A stretch of 64,000 nt of DNA from NCBI GenBank assembly GCA_002118135.1, contig BDIU01000256.1, positions 64,773 to 128,772 of the forward strand, given 5' to 3'. The number at the start of each line of letters is the position of its first letter. Positions within the stretch are counted from its first letter, which is position 1. Below are positions 1 to 12,415 of this stretch, in pieces. The DNA is from Trebouxia sp. TZW2008 (Eukaryota > Chlorophyta > Trebouxiophyceae > Trebouxiales > Trebouxiaceae). The notes under the pieces are model-generated. The model was not told the DNA's origin, did not search any database, and was given only the letters and a program-made list of their open reading frames with translations. A program made the translations under genes and the position numbers.

Positions 1-3000
1 CAGGGCCTCAATCTCAGCTTGATGAGTCAGCTGCCTTTGCGACAGCTGAGCTTCAGATTCTGACTGTATCTGTGCCAATGCAGCTTGCTGATGCTTAGTC
101 ACTTGGTCCAGCATTAGCTCATGCTGTTGAATCAAGCTCTGAGTCAGCTCACACTCTGCCTGAGTGCGCTCACCCAGCATTTGCTGCAGCGCTTGTTGAT
201 GCGATGACTGCAGATCATCCTGGGCTCTGTTGTGCTCAGCTCTGAGATGATCCAGGACCTGAGCTGACTCAGCTGCAGCCTGAGCCAGCTTTTGCTGATG
301 CTGCTGACTCAAGCTCAACATCTGTGACTCAAGCTGAGTCTGGTGTTGTGATGATGCCTCAGACAGCATTTGCTGATGCAGCTGTCTCACAGAATGCAAC
401 TCAGTCTCGAACTCCGACTGCTGCTGTTGCTGCTGTGCCTGGTGCTCTGTATTCAAACTTGCCATTGCAGCTGTCAGCTGTTGATGCTGCTGTTCAAGCA
501 CAGCAGCATGCTCTGCTTGCTCAGTGGCTGTTTGTGCTGCTGCTGCTTCTAGTGCTGATGCATGCTCCAACTCCACAGCGGCAAACGCCTCCTGGTGCTG
601 CTCTTCCTATAGAGCAGAAGCTTCAGCTTTTGTCACCATGTCATCAAGGGTGTTTGATTGATTGCCCACACCTCCACGGCTGGTTGCTCACTATTGTTGG
701 GCTAGTAACTGGACAAGACGGAAACAAAGAATGTAGTGTCCAGATCATCAGACATAACGCGGGGCCTGCAAGTATACATTCAACACAACAAGGGATAGGT
801 ATGCAAGAGGCAAGCATATCAGTAAGCCTGCAACTGAGGTGGCATGCAGTTACGGTCACAGTGCTCTCATAATGCCTCTAATGAGCATATAAACTGAGTA
901 CATAGCTCAGCAGAAAGAGCATCGATTTCTAGCCGCAACCTTGAGTTTACACCGAGACAGGGCAAATTATGCTTGCTTGTTGTGCAGGTCAGATGACATT
1001 GCACATTTATCCCACCTCAGCTTCCATCTGGTCCTCAAGCTCATTCAATTGCTGCTGCAATTTTGAAACCTGACCCTGTAGGCCATTCTCAACCAAATGA
1101 CTGTCACCCAACTGCTGCTGCAACTTTGAAACCTGATCCTGTAGACCTGTCTCAACCAAATGACTGTCACCCAGCTTGCTCTGCAGCTCTGAGACCTGAT
1201 TCTGTAGGCTTGCCTCACTCAAATGACTGCCACCCAGCTTGCTTTGCAGCTCTGAGACCTGATCCTGCTGTGTTGCCTCGACCAGTTGACTGTCACTTAG
1301 CTTGCTATGAAGCTCTGCAATCTGTGCGTTCAGGCTTGCCACATTCTGGTGCTGTGCATCAGTGAGTGCTTGGAGCTCCTGCTTGTGCTGTGACGCCTCT
1401 TGAGATGCGGAGTGCTTGATGGCGTGCAGCTCTGACGCATACTCATCCTGATACTGAAACAGCTGTTGCACAGCGTCTTGCTGCTGCTCACTTAGCTCCT
1501 GCAACAAGGGAGACAACACCAGGTCAAGAGATAGTAGGAACCATACAGAGGGCTGCTGTGTCGTGAAGTGAAATGATTCACAGCGTGTTGCTGCTGTTCA
1601 ATCAGCTTTTGCAGCAGGGCAGACAGGAATGGGCTGGGATGCAGACAAGCATACGAAGGGGTGCTGTGCTCTTGATGACCTGCAGATCTGAGGTATACTC
1701 TGCTTGATGCTGAGCCAGACAAACAAAGCCAAGAGAACTCTCCAAAAATGCCACTTTCAACAACTGGTTGCATTTGATCTTGCCTAGCATGCATGTCAAG
1801 ATAGATGTTGTGAAGACTGAGTTTTTACCCAATATGGACTGTTCAGCTTGTAAATATTGCAGCAATGTCCAAGCTGTGACGTGTTAAGAATCTGTGCCTG
1901 TCCTTAGTTGGCAATACACTGGCAACAAAGCATGTGCAAGCGGAACAAATTTGTTATCTACAAACAGGGCTTCATCAGTCACCTCTTGAGCCTTTTGAAG
2001 CTGAAGCTGCAGACCTTCTGCAAGCTCATGATGTTGCTTGGTGAGGTCATCCATTTCAACTGCATGCTGTGCCTGCTGTGCTGTCAGCTGCTGCTGCGCT
2101 GCTTCAAGCTGGATTTGAATGCTGGCACGCTCAGAATCATGCTGTGCATGCTGTTCCGCCAAAGCCTGCTGGTGCTGCTGTGTGCTATGACTCAACAGCT
2201 GCTGATGCAGCGCCTTGATTTCAGCTACCTTTTGCTCATGCTGCTCTTCAGCGTCAACCAACAGCTGTTGGTGCTCTGCTTTGAAATCCTGTAGCGCCTT
2301 GTCATGCTGCTGTGCCTGCTGAGCCAGCTGTGTGTTTGAATCTCGCTCAAGCTGCAACTGCCGCTGTGCTGAAGCAGCCTGGAAGCTGGCCTTCAGAGCC
2401 TCAAGCTCAGAGTTATGCTCACCTTGAGCTTGAGCAGCAAACTCAGCATGCTGCTGAGTTAGACCATCCAGCCGCAGTTCAAAATCAGCCTGCTGCTGCT
2501 GTGCCTGCTTTGCATGCTGAGCTTGAATATACTCCATCTTGACCTCAGTAGAAGCCTCCAGCTGTGACTGAAGATGACTGATCTCCTCTTGAGACTTTAG
2601 TCTAACAGCATCCAACTCCACTGCATGATCCTCATCATTGCTTGAGATGAACTCATCATGTTGCAAATTGAGATCAGCCAGATGCTGCTGATGGTCTGCC
2701 AGCAGCTGAGTCAGCACTGACTCATGCTCCTCATGGCACTGACTCATTGCTGAGTCGCGCTCAGCAATCTGCTGGCTCAGCTGAGCCTTGTGCTCAGACT
2801 CAGCATCATGCGCTGCCTTGGAATGCTGTGCTTCAAGCGCTTGAATTTGCGCATGATGCTGTGCTTCAAGCGCTTGAAGTTGTGCATGATGCTGTGCATG
2901 CACTTGATTTAGACTGTCATTTGCTGTGAGCTGCTGTGACAGCACTTGCTGTTGAAGCTGGTCTAATGAGGTTTGAAGCACGCTGATGCTACCAGTGTGC

Positions 3001-6000
3001 TGATGTTTGAGCTCAGCCTGGCAGGACTCAAGTTGAGTTGCATGCTGAGCCTCAAGCTGCTGCACTGTGTCGTCATAGTCTGAGCGCCATTGCTCTTCGT
3101 CCTCAGCATGCTGCTGCCTGAGGCATTCAAACGCCCTAGCATGCTGTGTCTTCAGCTTGCTGACAGCCGCAGCGTGCTCAGCATGCAGGGTTTGAACTTG
3201 CGCAGCATGCTGTTCATTGGCCTGCTGTGCTAGCACAGCATGCTCAGCATGCAGTTCCTTGGTCACAGCTTGAACCTGTTGAAAGTGTTCAGTCTGCAGA
3301 TCAGCAACTGTCTGAGCATGGTCTGCTGACATTTGTGACAGCTGTGCCTCATACTTTTGCTCTGTTGCAACTGCCTGCGCTTGCACAGCTGAGCTCATGC
3401 TGATTGCTTGAGCCTCTTGCAATGCAGTCACTTCAGCCTGCAAAGCCCTGACCGACTGGTCAGATTCTGACAGCTGCTGCTCAGCGTCATCCTTCTGCTG
3501 CTGCAGTTGGGCCAGTTCTGAAGCAGCGGCAGAACTGTCATCTTTTGCGGCTGATGCTGCAGCTTCTGAGTGGCCAAGCTCCCGCTGCAGCTGCAGCAGC
3601 TGCTGCTGTGCTTCCGCCTGTGCCGTAGCCAGTTTCTGCCTCAGATGAAGAGTTTGAGACCTCAGCTCCTCAAGTTCAGTCAACCTGCTTTCAGATTCTT
3701 GCTTGCTTGAGTTGAGTTGCTGCTCAGAGCGAGTCAACAGAGACTCTGCCTCAGATGCATGCACAGACGAGGCCTGTAGCTGCTGCTGCAGCTTCTGCAG
3801 CTGGTGTGACTGATGAGTTGAGCCATCTGATGCTGTCTGAAGCTGCTGCTGCAGCTGGCTGACTAAGCTGCCCTGGGACTGAGCCTGCTGCAGCTGCTGG
3901 TGCAAGGCCGACATCTGGGCCTGCAAGCAACAAGTCATGAGCTGGCCTCAAATGTATCCATCCAGTTGATAGCTTTGTGGTGTATGTGTGCGTGCAGTCA
4001 TTGACTGTGTCTCCCATTAACATATTTCAAGATGTTTGGTTTGTTGATTTGGGTTCCCATGCTGTCACAGCAGGACGACGTGAAGTGAGAACGCTGCACA
4101 AACCAAAAAGAGAAAGGGCTCAAAGCTCAAAATGGATTGCAATGGAAGGTACAGGCCTCAACAATAAAGATGAAGAATGAGAGCACAAACAAGAAGACCA
4201 CAAGCTGCAGCAGACACAGTGACATTTATCTTGCCTTGTGGCTGCTTTCAGCGTTCTGCAGCTGTTCCTTTCAACACCAGACAGAAATGAGCAAGGCAAA
4301 GGAGAAAAAGTGAACTAAACCCAAGCAGCATGGGCTTGCCAAGTGGCTTGTTTCGTTGTTTTGCAGCTTGAAGGGGAAGATCAAAAACAAACACAGAGAT
4401 GCAGGTGAAGGCAAAGACACAAAGGCAGAGGCACCAGAAAACCAAGAGGTATTAGCTTGCCTTGTGGTTGGTTTTATCATCTTGCAGATGCCCCCTCTTA
4501 ATCAAGATGCGGAAAAGACGATGGCGATGAAAATCAAGAAGAAAGCAGTCAATATCACCACAAAAGAGACAAAGTGGTGTTAGCTTGCCTGATGGTGGAC
4601 TTCAGTGTCTTGCAGCTGCTCTCTGAGTTTGGACTGCTCATGTGTGCGGTCCAGCAGCTTGCGCTCCCGGACTGCACCCTTCCTCTTTTCCTCTGCCAGC
4701 TCTTGCTCAGCCTGTGCGCTGCTCTTCCTTGCCTCGTCCAGATGACTCTCTGAAGCCTGCAGAGCTTGACGCCAATGAGAAGCAGAAGAGCCAAAGGGAC
4801 TTGATTTGTTTGCAACCATCAGTGGCATCAAAAGCATGCAGGGCATAAATACACAGTAACTGCAAAGGAGACGTGAAGGGACCTCCCTCAACACTCAACA
4901 GCAATGACATGGGCAAATGTGTTCACAGCATGAATAGCTATCAACACTACCCCCTGAAATTTGTGCTGAGGGCGACAGATATCAAGTGCGGTTGCTGATA
5001 GCAACATTGTTGACAGCAGCAAGACTACAAAGGAAAGGAGCAGCTTCTGCAAAGGCAGGGCATGACCTGAAGGGCCTTGCGCCTGTCCTGTGCTGAGACA
5101 GCCCCTTGCTGCAGCTCCATCTCAGCGTCAATGAGGGCCTTGCGCATACGCTGCTGCTCCACTCGCGCCACCTTGGCCTCAGAATCTGCACAGCAGATGC
5201 ACAATCATTAGTGACCCACAGTCTCTGGACCCTTGTGCTAATGCTGTCTGCAGTCAATGAGGGGTCCTGCGTACACGCAGGTCAACTCGCGCCACCTTTG
5301 CCTCAGAATCTGCATGACAATCAAACAACCATCGAAGGCCAGTGAGGGCCTTGCACATGCGTCATGTAGGAAGCCAGAGGCGACTGATGGTGAACTGCAT
5401 CAGACTGCACCTCTGAGCTGGGTTTGCCGGCCAGCAGATTTGACTCACAGCCCCTTGACTCACAGCCCCAGAGTTGTGTACGCAAAATGTGACTTGCACT
5501 TGCTTCATGCATCCGTAGCAACACCACCAACCTGCATCTCTAAGCCTGGTCTGCAGGGCTGCTAGCTCAGCTTTGAGCTGCTGTGACACAAATACATCAG
5601 CAGCAATAGCAGCAACCTGCAAGTATCATCTGGGTTTGCAGGGGCATGTTCTGCATCCGGAACCCGGCATGCATCAGCAGTGAGAGCATTGACCTGCGTC
5701 TCTGAGCCGAGCTTGCAGGGCAGCAAGCTCAGTCTTGAGCTGCTGCAGCTCTGCATTCTGAGCCTCATAGCTTTGCCTGCTTCTGCCCATTGCCTCGCTC
5801 CCGTTGCTGCTGCCAGGCTGATCGTGATGCTGCCGCTGTGTCATATCCTGCCTGCATGCAGAGGTATAATGTCATGATGTTCCTCATGCCAAAAGCTTGA
5901 TGTGAGATGTTGCTGCTGCAGCTCTGCGGTTTTGGCTTCGTAGCTTTGCCTGCTCCTGCCCATTGCCTCACTGCCGCTGCTGCTGCCAGGCCAATCGTTT

Positions 6001-8557
6001 TGCTGAGTCATGTCCTGCGTGCAGAAATATAAAGTCAGCGTTTCCCGTGTCATGTAGGGTTGATGTGAGGTACTGCTGCTGCCACTGATGCCGTCAGGCC
6101 AATGTTGCTGCTCCTGCTGCTGCCATTGTTGCTGCTGCTGCTCACAAGGCTAGCGCATGCCTACTGTATTGTCAAGACCTAGCCCATGGATAGTCTCTGC
6201 TGTTCAAGCTTTCACGTGTATCAAATTTCAAACCAGTACCGTGTTCATTGGGCTTATGCTGCAGTCTTGCAGCGTACTCTCACTGTGGCACAAGTGCATT
6301 GTATGTTTTAGACCGGTACATGTACATTCATACATATATTGCAGCAGCAAATCCTTGCCCACCTAAGAGATTGGATGAGAGACTTGAGCTCTGTCATCTC
6401 ATCGCCTTGGTTGGACACTGTGCCTGATGGCATGGGAGCCTGATGAGCATGTTCTGTCCCAGCAAAAGCCCTACCCTGGCTAAGCTGTTGGTGCTGGTAC
6501 TGCACCAGGTCCTTCAGCTGGGTTGCAACTTGAGCCCTGCATATGCAGCAGCGCATAACACCCTCACTGTGTTGCTAACATTGTCTCATGTTGATATTGG
6601 TGTCATGGCTAGTGACGCCAGTCAGTTTTCAGCAAGGCATGCCAACAACAAGAATAGTACCTCCAAGCAAATTTTGGCCCTCAAAGCTGCCATTTGCAGT
6701 TAGACATGCATGGACAAGCCGGACTGGCAAAGCAAGCCTTGTACTACACACAGCTACCACATGAGCTACAAAGTATAGTGCTTATCATCATGAGTACGCT
6801 CATCGTCATCAGTATGCAGCCCTGCATACCCTTGTGTAAGTTGATGCTGCATGAAAAGTCTGCTCAGTAATGCTTCACACAGCTTTGAGACAAAGTGACA
6901 CATGTAATGTTGTCAGCAGCACTGTAGCAGCATACCGTCTGTACGCTTGTGCTGTATAACAGCTTTGCTGAGCAGCGCCTCAGTTAGCTTTGAGGCAAAG
7001 TCAGATTGACTCAGACATATACTGATGTCAGCCACAGCACCACAGCTTACCACGCTGTGAACTTATGCTGCATGACAGCTTTGAGGCCACAGCTGCCAGA
7101 ACAGTCATGGACAAATGGTACTGTTGTAGCACAAGTGGCTCATGACAAGTGGCTCTCAGAGCTTCTTTCAAGGTTGGATATGTAGTGTTGTCAGCAGCAT
7201 GGCAGCAGCGTACCATTCTGTAAGTTTATGCTGCATGACAGCTTTGCTGAGCAGCGCCTCGTACAGCTTTGAGGCCACAGCTTCCTCCAAGACTGCATCA
7301 TCAGGGCCAGTGCCCAAGGGCAGGGCCACTAGGAACTGGTCTACATCTCGCCTGATGGCTGAGCTGAGTGTTGCCAGCGAGTCATGATAGCCTGAGGCCG
7401 ATGATGATGCCAACAAAGGGTTGGGTTGGCTGCTGTGTTGTTGTGCTGGGAAGGACAGCGGATAGGCTGGTTGTTGGACTGCTACTTCAGCCTCTTGTGC
7501 TGCATCACAGGCATAGCAATCAGTGGCTATTGATGTTTATGCAGCTGGCCTTTCTGTACTGGATAAGTGTCAGCCCTGCAGCAAGGGTTTGCGCAGGACG
7601 TCGCATGTTATGATGCATTGCAAAGCATGAAGTGCTTCACGACAGAGTGATCAAGCTTGTGCAGCACTGGCAAGAGCTCTACAGCATGATGTGTTGTGCC
7701 GGCTTGAATATTAATGATGGCAAGACGGTTGGTCATACACAGCTAGCAGTTTGGTCTAGAAAGTATGGCTGGCTTGTTTATTAATTGATTGAGACTTGCC
7801 AGAGCTGTACAGAGAGTCTAAGGAAGAAGCCACGCTTGCATGCTGACTGCCCTGTTGATGCTGCTGTTGCTGCTGAGCCAGCATGACAGCAATCTGCCGG
7901 GTTGCAAGGCTAGCAGGCTTGGGCTGAGCAGGGATTGATAGCGCAGCTGCAACATGATTGCCAGCACCAGCACTGTTCTCCTTGTTGGGATATTTCTGAT
8001 ACCTGCATTGCAACCAGAAGTCAGATGTTGCCATTTTCGAGAAAGCATGAGCAGGAGCTCAAGCGCAGTACCTATGGGAATGCTTGCGAGCTTGTGTCAT
8101 GGCGTTTCCTTGCTGACGAACTCACTCAGCAAGGTCGCCATGCCAACTCTGCACACAGATCACTCAGCAAGCAGCGCCTGTCAGCAGCGCTGCTTGTGCC
8201 GGACCGATTGTGCAGAAGGTCTGGATGAGACATGGCAGACAAGCATTCGCAGCAGGTCTTGCGAGGGCACAGTGCCGCTGCAGCCTCTGGCATTGCTCAA
8301 CAGTCAGAGAATTTGAACCATTTAGAAGCTGACAAATTTGGTGTAATGCATGCTGCAGCGGCACTTTTCTGCTCGGCTTCTGCCACCAAACGCATGCGCA
8401 GTACCAGTTGACCATACTCCTGTTTCAAGTGCGACCAAAAAGCAATCACGACGTTGCTGCACGGCCGACCACAGTCAATAAGGCAGCTCAAGATCAAAAA
8501 CGATCTTTTGCCATATCCCGACAATACGCCGACCTGCATCAGACTGTGATGCCCCAA
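1..8557 (-). CDS. Long Gln-rich coiled-coil protein, multi-exon, 3' end outside window
   Basis: The family is not recognised. The minus strand carries several long exons of heptad-like sequence rich in Q, E, A, L and H. The clearest are 1-606 (open to the left edge), 1016-1498, 1983-3920 (646 codons, both ends phase 0), 4601-4756 and 5067-5185, with shorter coiled-coil pieces at 5.5-6.05, 6.31-6.56, 7.17-7.42 and 7.76-8.03 kb. The 1.0-1.5 kb exon has about five copies of a roughly 21-residue unit built around QVSKLQQQLGDSHLVE. The big exon alternates QH-rich and EA-rich heptads, as in golgin, myosin-tail or centrosomal scaffolds, but no globular domain is visible to decide between them. The first exons (about 8.3-8.56 kb, containing AFWSHLKQEYGQLVLRMR) are tentative, and I cannot exclude that 6.3-8.5 kb is a separate gene. 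A structural or scaffolding role is inference from composition. The 5' end faces PSF1 head to head. Confidence is high for the 0-5.2 kb exons and low for the 5' part. Confidence 0.65.
4225..4600 (-). repeat. Decayed tandem copies of the 3' end of a coiled-coil exon
   Basis: Downstream (in transcript sense) of the 4601-4756 exon, the segment around its CTGCAAG-acceptor-like end and the donor side recurs near 4240, 4350 and 4470 at about 110-bp spacing, with a shared GCTTGCC...TTGCAG core and diverged interiors. No copy reads through as protein. Confidence 0.55.
6830..7290 (-). repeat. Tandem copies of the SKLYEALLSKAVMQHKL exon
   Basis: On the minus strand the exon encoding SKLYEALLSKAVMQHKL (about 7215-7280) recurs at about 6950-7000 (SKLTEALLSKAVIQHK) and, more degraded, at about 7040-7090 and 6840-6900, each followed by donor-like sequence and by related intron sequence containing GTAGCAGC and TTGTCAGCAGC. 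Only the rightmost copy sits in a long open frame. Confidence 0.65.
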
Positions 8558-8600
8558 ACGTCAGTTGAATGACCAAACATTGACGTGGAGAGTTTTTGTC
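8558..8600. promoter_or_regulatory. Very short divergent spacer between coiled-coil gene and PSF1
   Basis: Between the PSF1 ATG (8601, plus) and the most upstream minus-strand ATG considered (8557) there are only about 43 bp. If the minus-strand start is right, transcripts must overlap at their 5' UTRs or share one bidirectional promoter. No TATA box is evident. Confidence 0.3.
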
Positions 8601-11600
8601 ATGGCGATATATGGCAAGACTGCCCTCGAGCTCTACAAAGAGATAGCCATGTGCCCTCCAGAAGTGTTCCCACCATACAATGTGGGTCCCATGCTGCCTT
8701 GCCTGTGACGTTTGAGCATGCACCGTGCCAGTCACAACACAACAGCACACGCCAGCCAGCTGTGCTGCGTGTCATCAATGCTTTGTGGCACTACAGGACG
8801 AGCTTGTGCGGGTGGTGCAAAATGAAATCCAGGAACACAATGCTCAGCTGGATGCAGCTTTCAGGTGAGGGTGACTGCACCGCTCCACTTTTCAAGGATC
8901 ACACTGCACCCTTCTGCCCAACCTGTCCTGACAGACACGACATCATGACCATGTGTGTCGTGTGCTTTGCATTCTGTGAGCACTATACATTGCTGTAGTG
9001 GCTAGTGGCTGTGCGTGATAGTGAATGTGCATGACATCGCAAGCAGCTTGCTAATGCATTGATTTCTAGCATCAAAGTATGCTGGAGCAAACTTGAACGC
9101 AGCACTGACACACCATGATACACACAGTGGCAGATGAGAAAGTGCATGACGCCAGAAAATAAGTCTGCTATGGCATCAAGTTGAAGCAGAAAAGCGAGAT
9201 GTAGCAAACTCAGTTGCAGCACTGACACAGCTTGATACGCAGAGCAGCAGACGAGAAAGTGCAGAAGGCAGAGCAAGCAGGGACCCTTCAGCAGGTGCCT
9301 GGAGGAGTCAAGAAGATTGATAGCTTCCCAGAGGACGTATCCACCATTGTTGTACACCACAGCAGCATACTGCGCAACAAGAGGCTCCTGATGGCGTACA
9401 GGTCTATCTTCTGCACTTGCAACTTCCCAGACAAATTACTAGATTTTCCTACCTTTGTTTTGCATCACAGCAGCGTACTCCGCAGCGAGAGGCTCCTGAT
9501 GGCATACAGTCCTGCCTTTGCAACCAAAGCTAATTTCTTTGTCAACTTATGTAGATCACAATTGGTAGCAACTTCTAAGATGGAATCCTGCATTGTTGTG
9601 CACCACAGCAGCATACTGTGCAAAAGAGGTTGTTGATGGCATACAGTTCTGTCTGTTGCCCTTGACACCTCCCATGCAAGGTACCTGGATTTCAAACCAG
9701 TGTTGTGCATCACAACCGCATAATTTGCAACAGGAGGTTGTTGAGGTATGTAGGTCTGCCATTGCATCTGACGCTTGCAACACAAGTTTGTGGATGTGTC
9801 TACGATTGTTATGCAGCACAGCAGCATACTCCGGAACAAAAGGCTGCTGATAGCATACAGGTCCAAGCTTGCATCTCAAGTTCATTGGCATTATTAAAAT
9901 GCCATTTGTTCCATACAAGCGATCAGCCTCAGTCACGCACCTGCTGTCAACACTACATCTCTGACAACACCAAACTCACTGCCTGTCATTTGACTTTACA
10001 ATTAGAGTGCCACCTTCCCTTGTCGCATAAGCTGCATTTGCCTTGTGAGTGTTCATAAAATAAGGTTGCAGCAGCTGGCTGCCTAGAGGCTTGAAGGCCA
10101 GTAGATGTCAATGAGAAACTGTCTCATCTGTGTTTGCAGCCAGTTACGGCTGGATCGCATTAAGGCGTTCAGATGGCAGGGCCGAGTTCCTGAGAGCATC
10201 AAAAACAACATGAGCACGGCAGAACTTCAGGTAAGGCAATGCATTCTGCAATAGCATGGTGTGTGTGGCTCAGCATTCTTGATAGTTGATTGTTGCAAGC
10301 TGTCAACTGTATTCTGTTGTTGTGAGTTGCAGATTGACTCCCTGCAGTCTGCTAGTGTTAGTCTCAACATGAAACATTGTGCTTCATTGGCCCTCTGATC
10401 AGCTTGATGTGTTCCGGCAGTGAAGACACAGCTTATGCATCATATGCTTGTGCTTTTGACCTGCATGTGTATCTATACCTGCTTTGCAAGATTGGTCTCC
10501 AAAGCCAGACTCGTCCTTTTACACTTTAGATAGCACAACGACAGTTTGCATGCTGACCCACAGCATATCTTCATCTCTGAAGCAGTCCCATCATCCTGAA
10601 CATTGTCTGTTGCAATCGAAAGTTTTCGGTACCAGATACACTATCTTCCTTCTGCTTTCAATGACTTCGGTGTTGATACTGCAGTTCTTCAAGGGTTATG
10701 ACCGGCTACTTTCCAGGTATATGCGGAAGGGTGAGGGCATAGGGCTAGACCTGGCAGTGGTACGCTGCACCTGCCACAAACATGCTTCTGCTTGTTATGG
10801 ATGGCCTTTGTTGTAATAACAATAATAATCAGTACACATTGCAGCAAATGTGCTAGGTGAGTGTGGCCTTAGTACTTTGCATTTGTTGTGAGGACCAACT
10901 GCAAAGCTGGGATTTGCCTAACACGCTCGCCACGCAATTGAGGGCTCTCATGCCATATTGCAGCTTTGCTGTACACCTCTCAGCAGCAGGCAACTTAAGC
11001 ATTGCGAGTGGTTCAATTTTTCAGTGTTTTTGGCTATGATGTGACGATAATAGCACCAATGATGATGTTGATGAGAAAGACAGGATAAGCAAAGCTGCTG
11101 TCTCGTTTGCCTGCTTGCTTGACCGCTCAGCACTATCTCTGTTGTCATCTTCTTTTTGCTTCCAATCTGCTTCTCACTGCCAGCATGGAGTTTGTGTGTC
11201 ACGAGGAGTTGCAGCTGTATTGCCTTTCTTTGGCAACACAGTGACTTCACTTTGCAACCTGCTGCCGTTGAGTTGCTTTGGGTACCAAGAAAAATGTCAT
11301 CTTAGCGAACTGTCCTTACTCAGAGATGTTACTGCAGTCAGGCTGTAGTGATTGAGTCCCAATTGTGCTGTCCTTGCAGCAAGCATGTCCTTGCATTGAG
11401 TGTCCTTACAAGGACAATTTATTGTAGTCTCAGGCAGACAGGCTGCAAGAGCTAAGGTCAATGGAACTTTACAGCATTGTGTGCCTTACAGGATCTGGTC
11501 CCGCCTAAAGACCCAGAAATACAAGTCAGAGCGCTGCAAGACTATGGAGAAATGGTCGCCAGCAATGGCACCATTCATTTCCAGAAAAATGCAGTGTTCT

Positions 11601-11677
11601 TCATGGCACAAGAGGATGCAGAACCTCTGATAAGGAACAAAGTGCTAGAGCGAATGGACATGTCAGATCTGCATTGA
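8601..11677 (+). CDS. PSF1: GINS complex subunit PSF1
   Basis: PSF1 is one of four subunits of GINS, which joins Cdc45 and MCM2-7 as the replicative CMG helicase in the nucleus. Six exons join in phase: 8601-8681, 8797-8864, 9243-9401, 10140-10230, 10685-10759 and 11492-11677, giving 219 aa (human PSF1 is 196 aa). Exon 1 has the family N-terminus (YGKTALELYKEI, then PPYN). Exon 3 has HHSSILRNKRLLMAY, matching the conserved H-x-S-x-x-RN-[KR]-R segment. Exon 4 gives LRLDRIKAFRW. The last exon carries the C-terminal B-domain IQVRALQDYGEM, close to the VRCLKDYGEF of animals. Exon 3 is followed by decayed copies in the intron. The gene is convergent with the GNAT gene at 12.4 kb. Identity is established by several conserved blocks in the right order; exon 2 is the least constrained. 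Confidence 0.93.
9440..9870 (+). repeat. Four extra copies of the PSF1 exon 3 core
   Basis: After the intact exon 3 end (9337-9401), the same HHSSxLRNKRLLMAY-coding block recurs near 9450-9512, 9590-9642, 9700-9755 and 9798-9862, each ending in an AG|GT donor-like junction. The second and fifth copies are nearly intact (HHSSVLRSERLLMAY; QHSSILRNKRLLIAY). The third and fourth have in-frame stops or frame loss. Confidence 0.85.
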
Positions 11678-12415
11678 CAGATGCATGTGTACTGTACAGA
11701 TACACAGCGATACAGGCATCTGCCCAACTCTGGGCTGCCTCTTTAGACAAGGGCTCCCGTTACGACGCCCAACAGCGCAGACTTTTCTTTTCTCTGCTCT
11801 CTGCACAACCCCGTCTTTTTGCACTGGGGCTGCCAGACTGAAGCATTGTGGCATGCAATGTGAATGCACACGCAGGCTCCTCATGCATGATTTGATGAGT
11901 AGCTGCAGCTTTCTCAGCAACCATTGCAAAGAATGTATCCGAGAGCTTCAGGGAGCTTTCAAAGTGAGTCATGACATGTTGAGATGTGCAGATGCTTTTT
12001 GCATGATGCACTGCGATGATGGTATTGTTGTTTCCAAAGGGGCATTCAAATGAACATTGAATTGAGAAAGTTGTTGGGGATTTTACCCCAACACATCCGA
12101 TCAGACTTGTTGGCTGGCTAAAGGATGTAAAACCTCTCTCTCTCTCTCTCTGCAGTCATTTAAAGTCAACACATTGGATGGGAATATAGAGCTTGATGAC
12201 ATGTCAAAGTCGTCAAAGTCACATGTGCACTGTACATGTGTAGTGAAAGATCCTGAGTCATAAAGGGCTTGCGAGTGTTTGCATGCCATCCTCAGTGCAT
12301 CACGTTAATGTGATTATTCAAGCACGTTGTATAACACAGGCCCTGTCATTTCAGTGAGAGAATCTTATCACAGCCCTCATGCACAAAATTTGCAGTAAGT
12401 CACAGACACCGACCA
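11678..12415. other. Intergenic, between convergent PSF1 and GNAT genes
   Basis: No supported gene lies here. The stretch holds a short (TC)n run at about 12137-12153 and otherwise unremarkable sequence; the 3' UTRs of both convergent genes must lie in it. Confidence 0.5.

Noticed and set aside
324..872. Plus-strand 182-codon frame in the left coiled-coil gene
   Set aside because: It is the reverse side of a minus-strand coding exon (1-606) made of CAG/CTG-rich sequence, which lacks stops on both strands.
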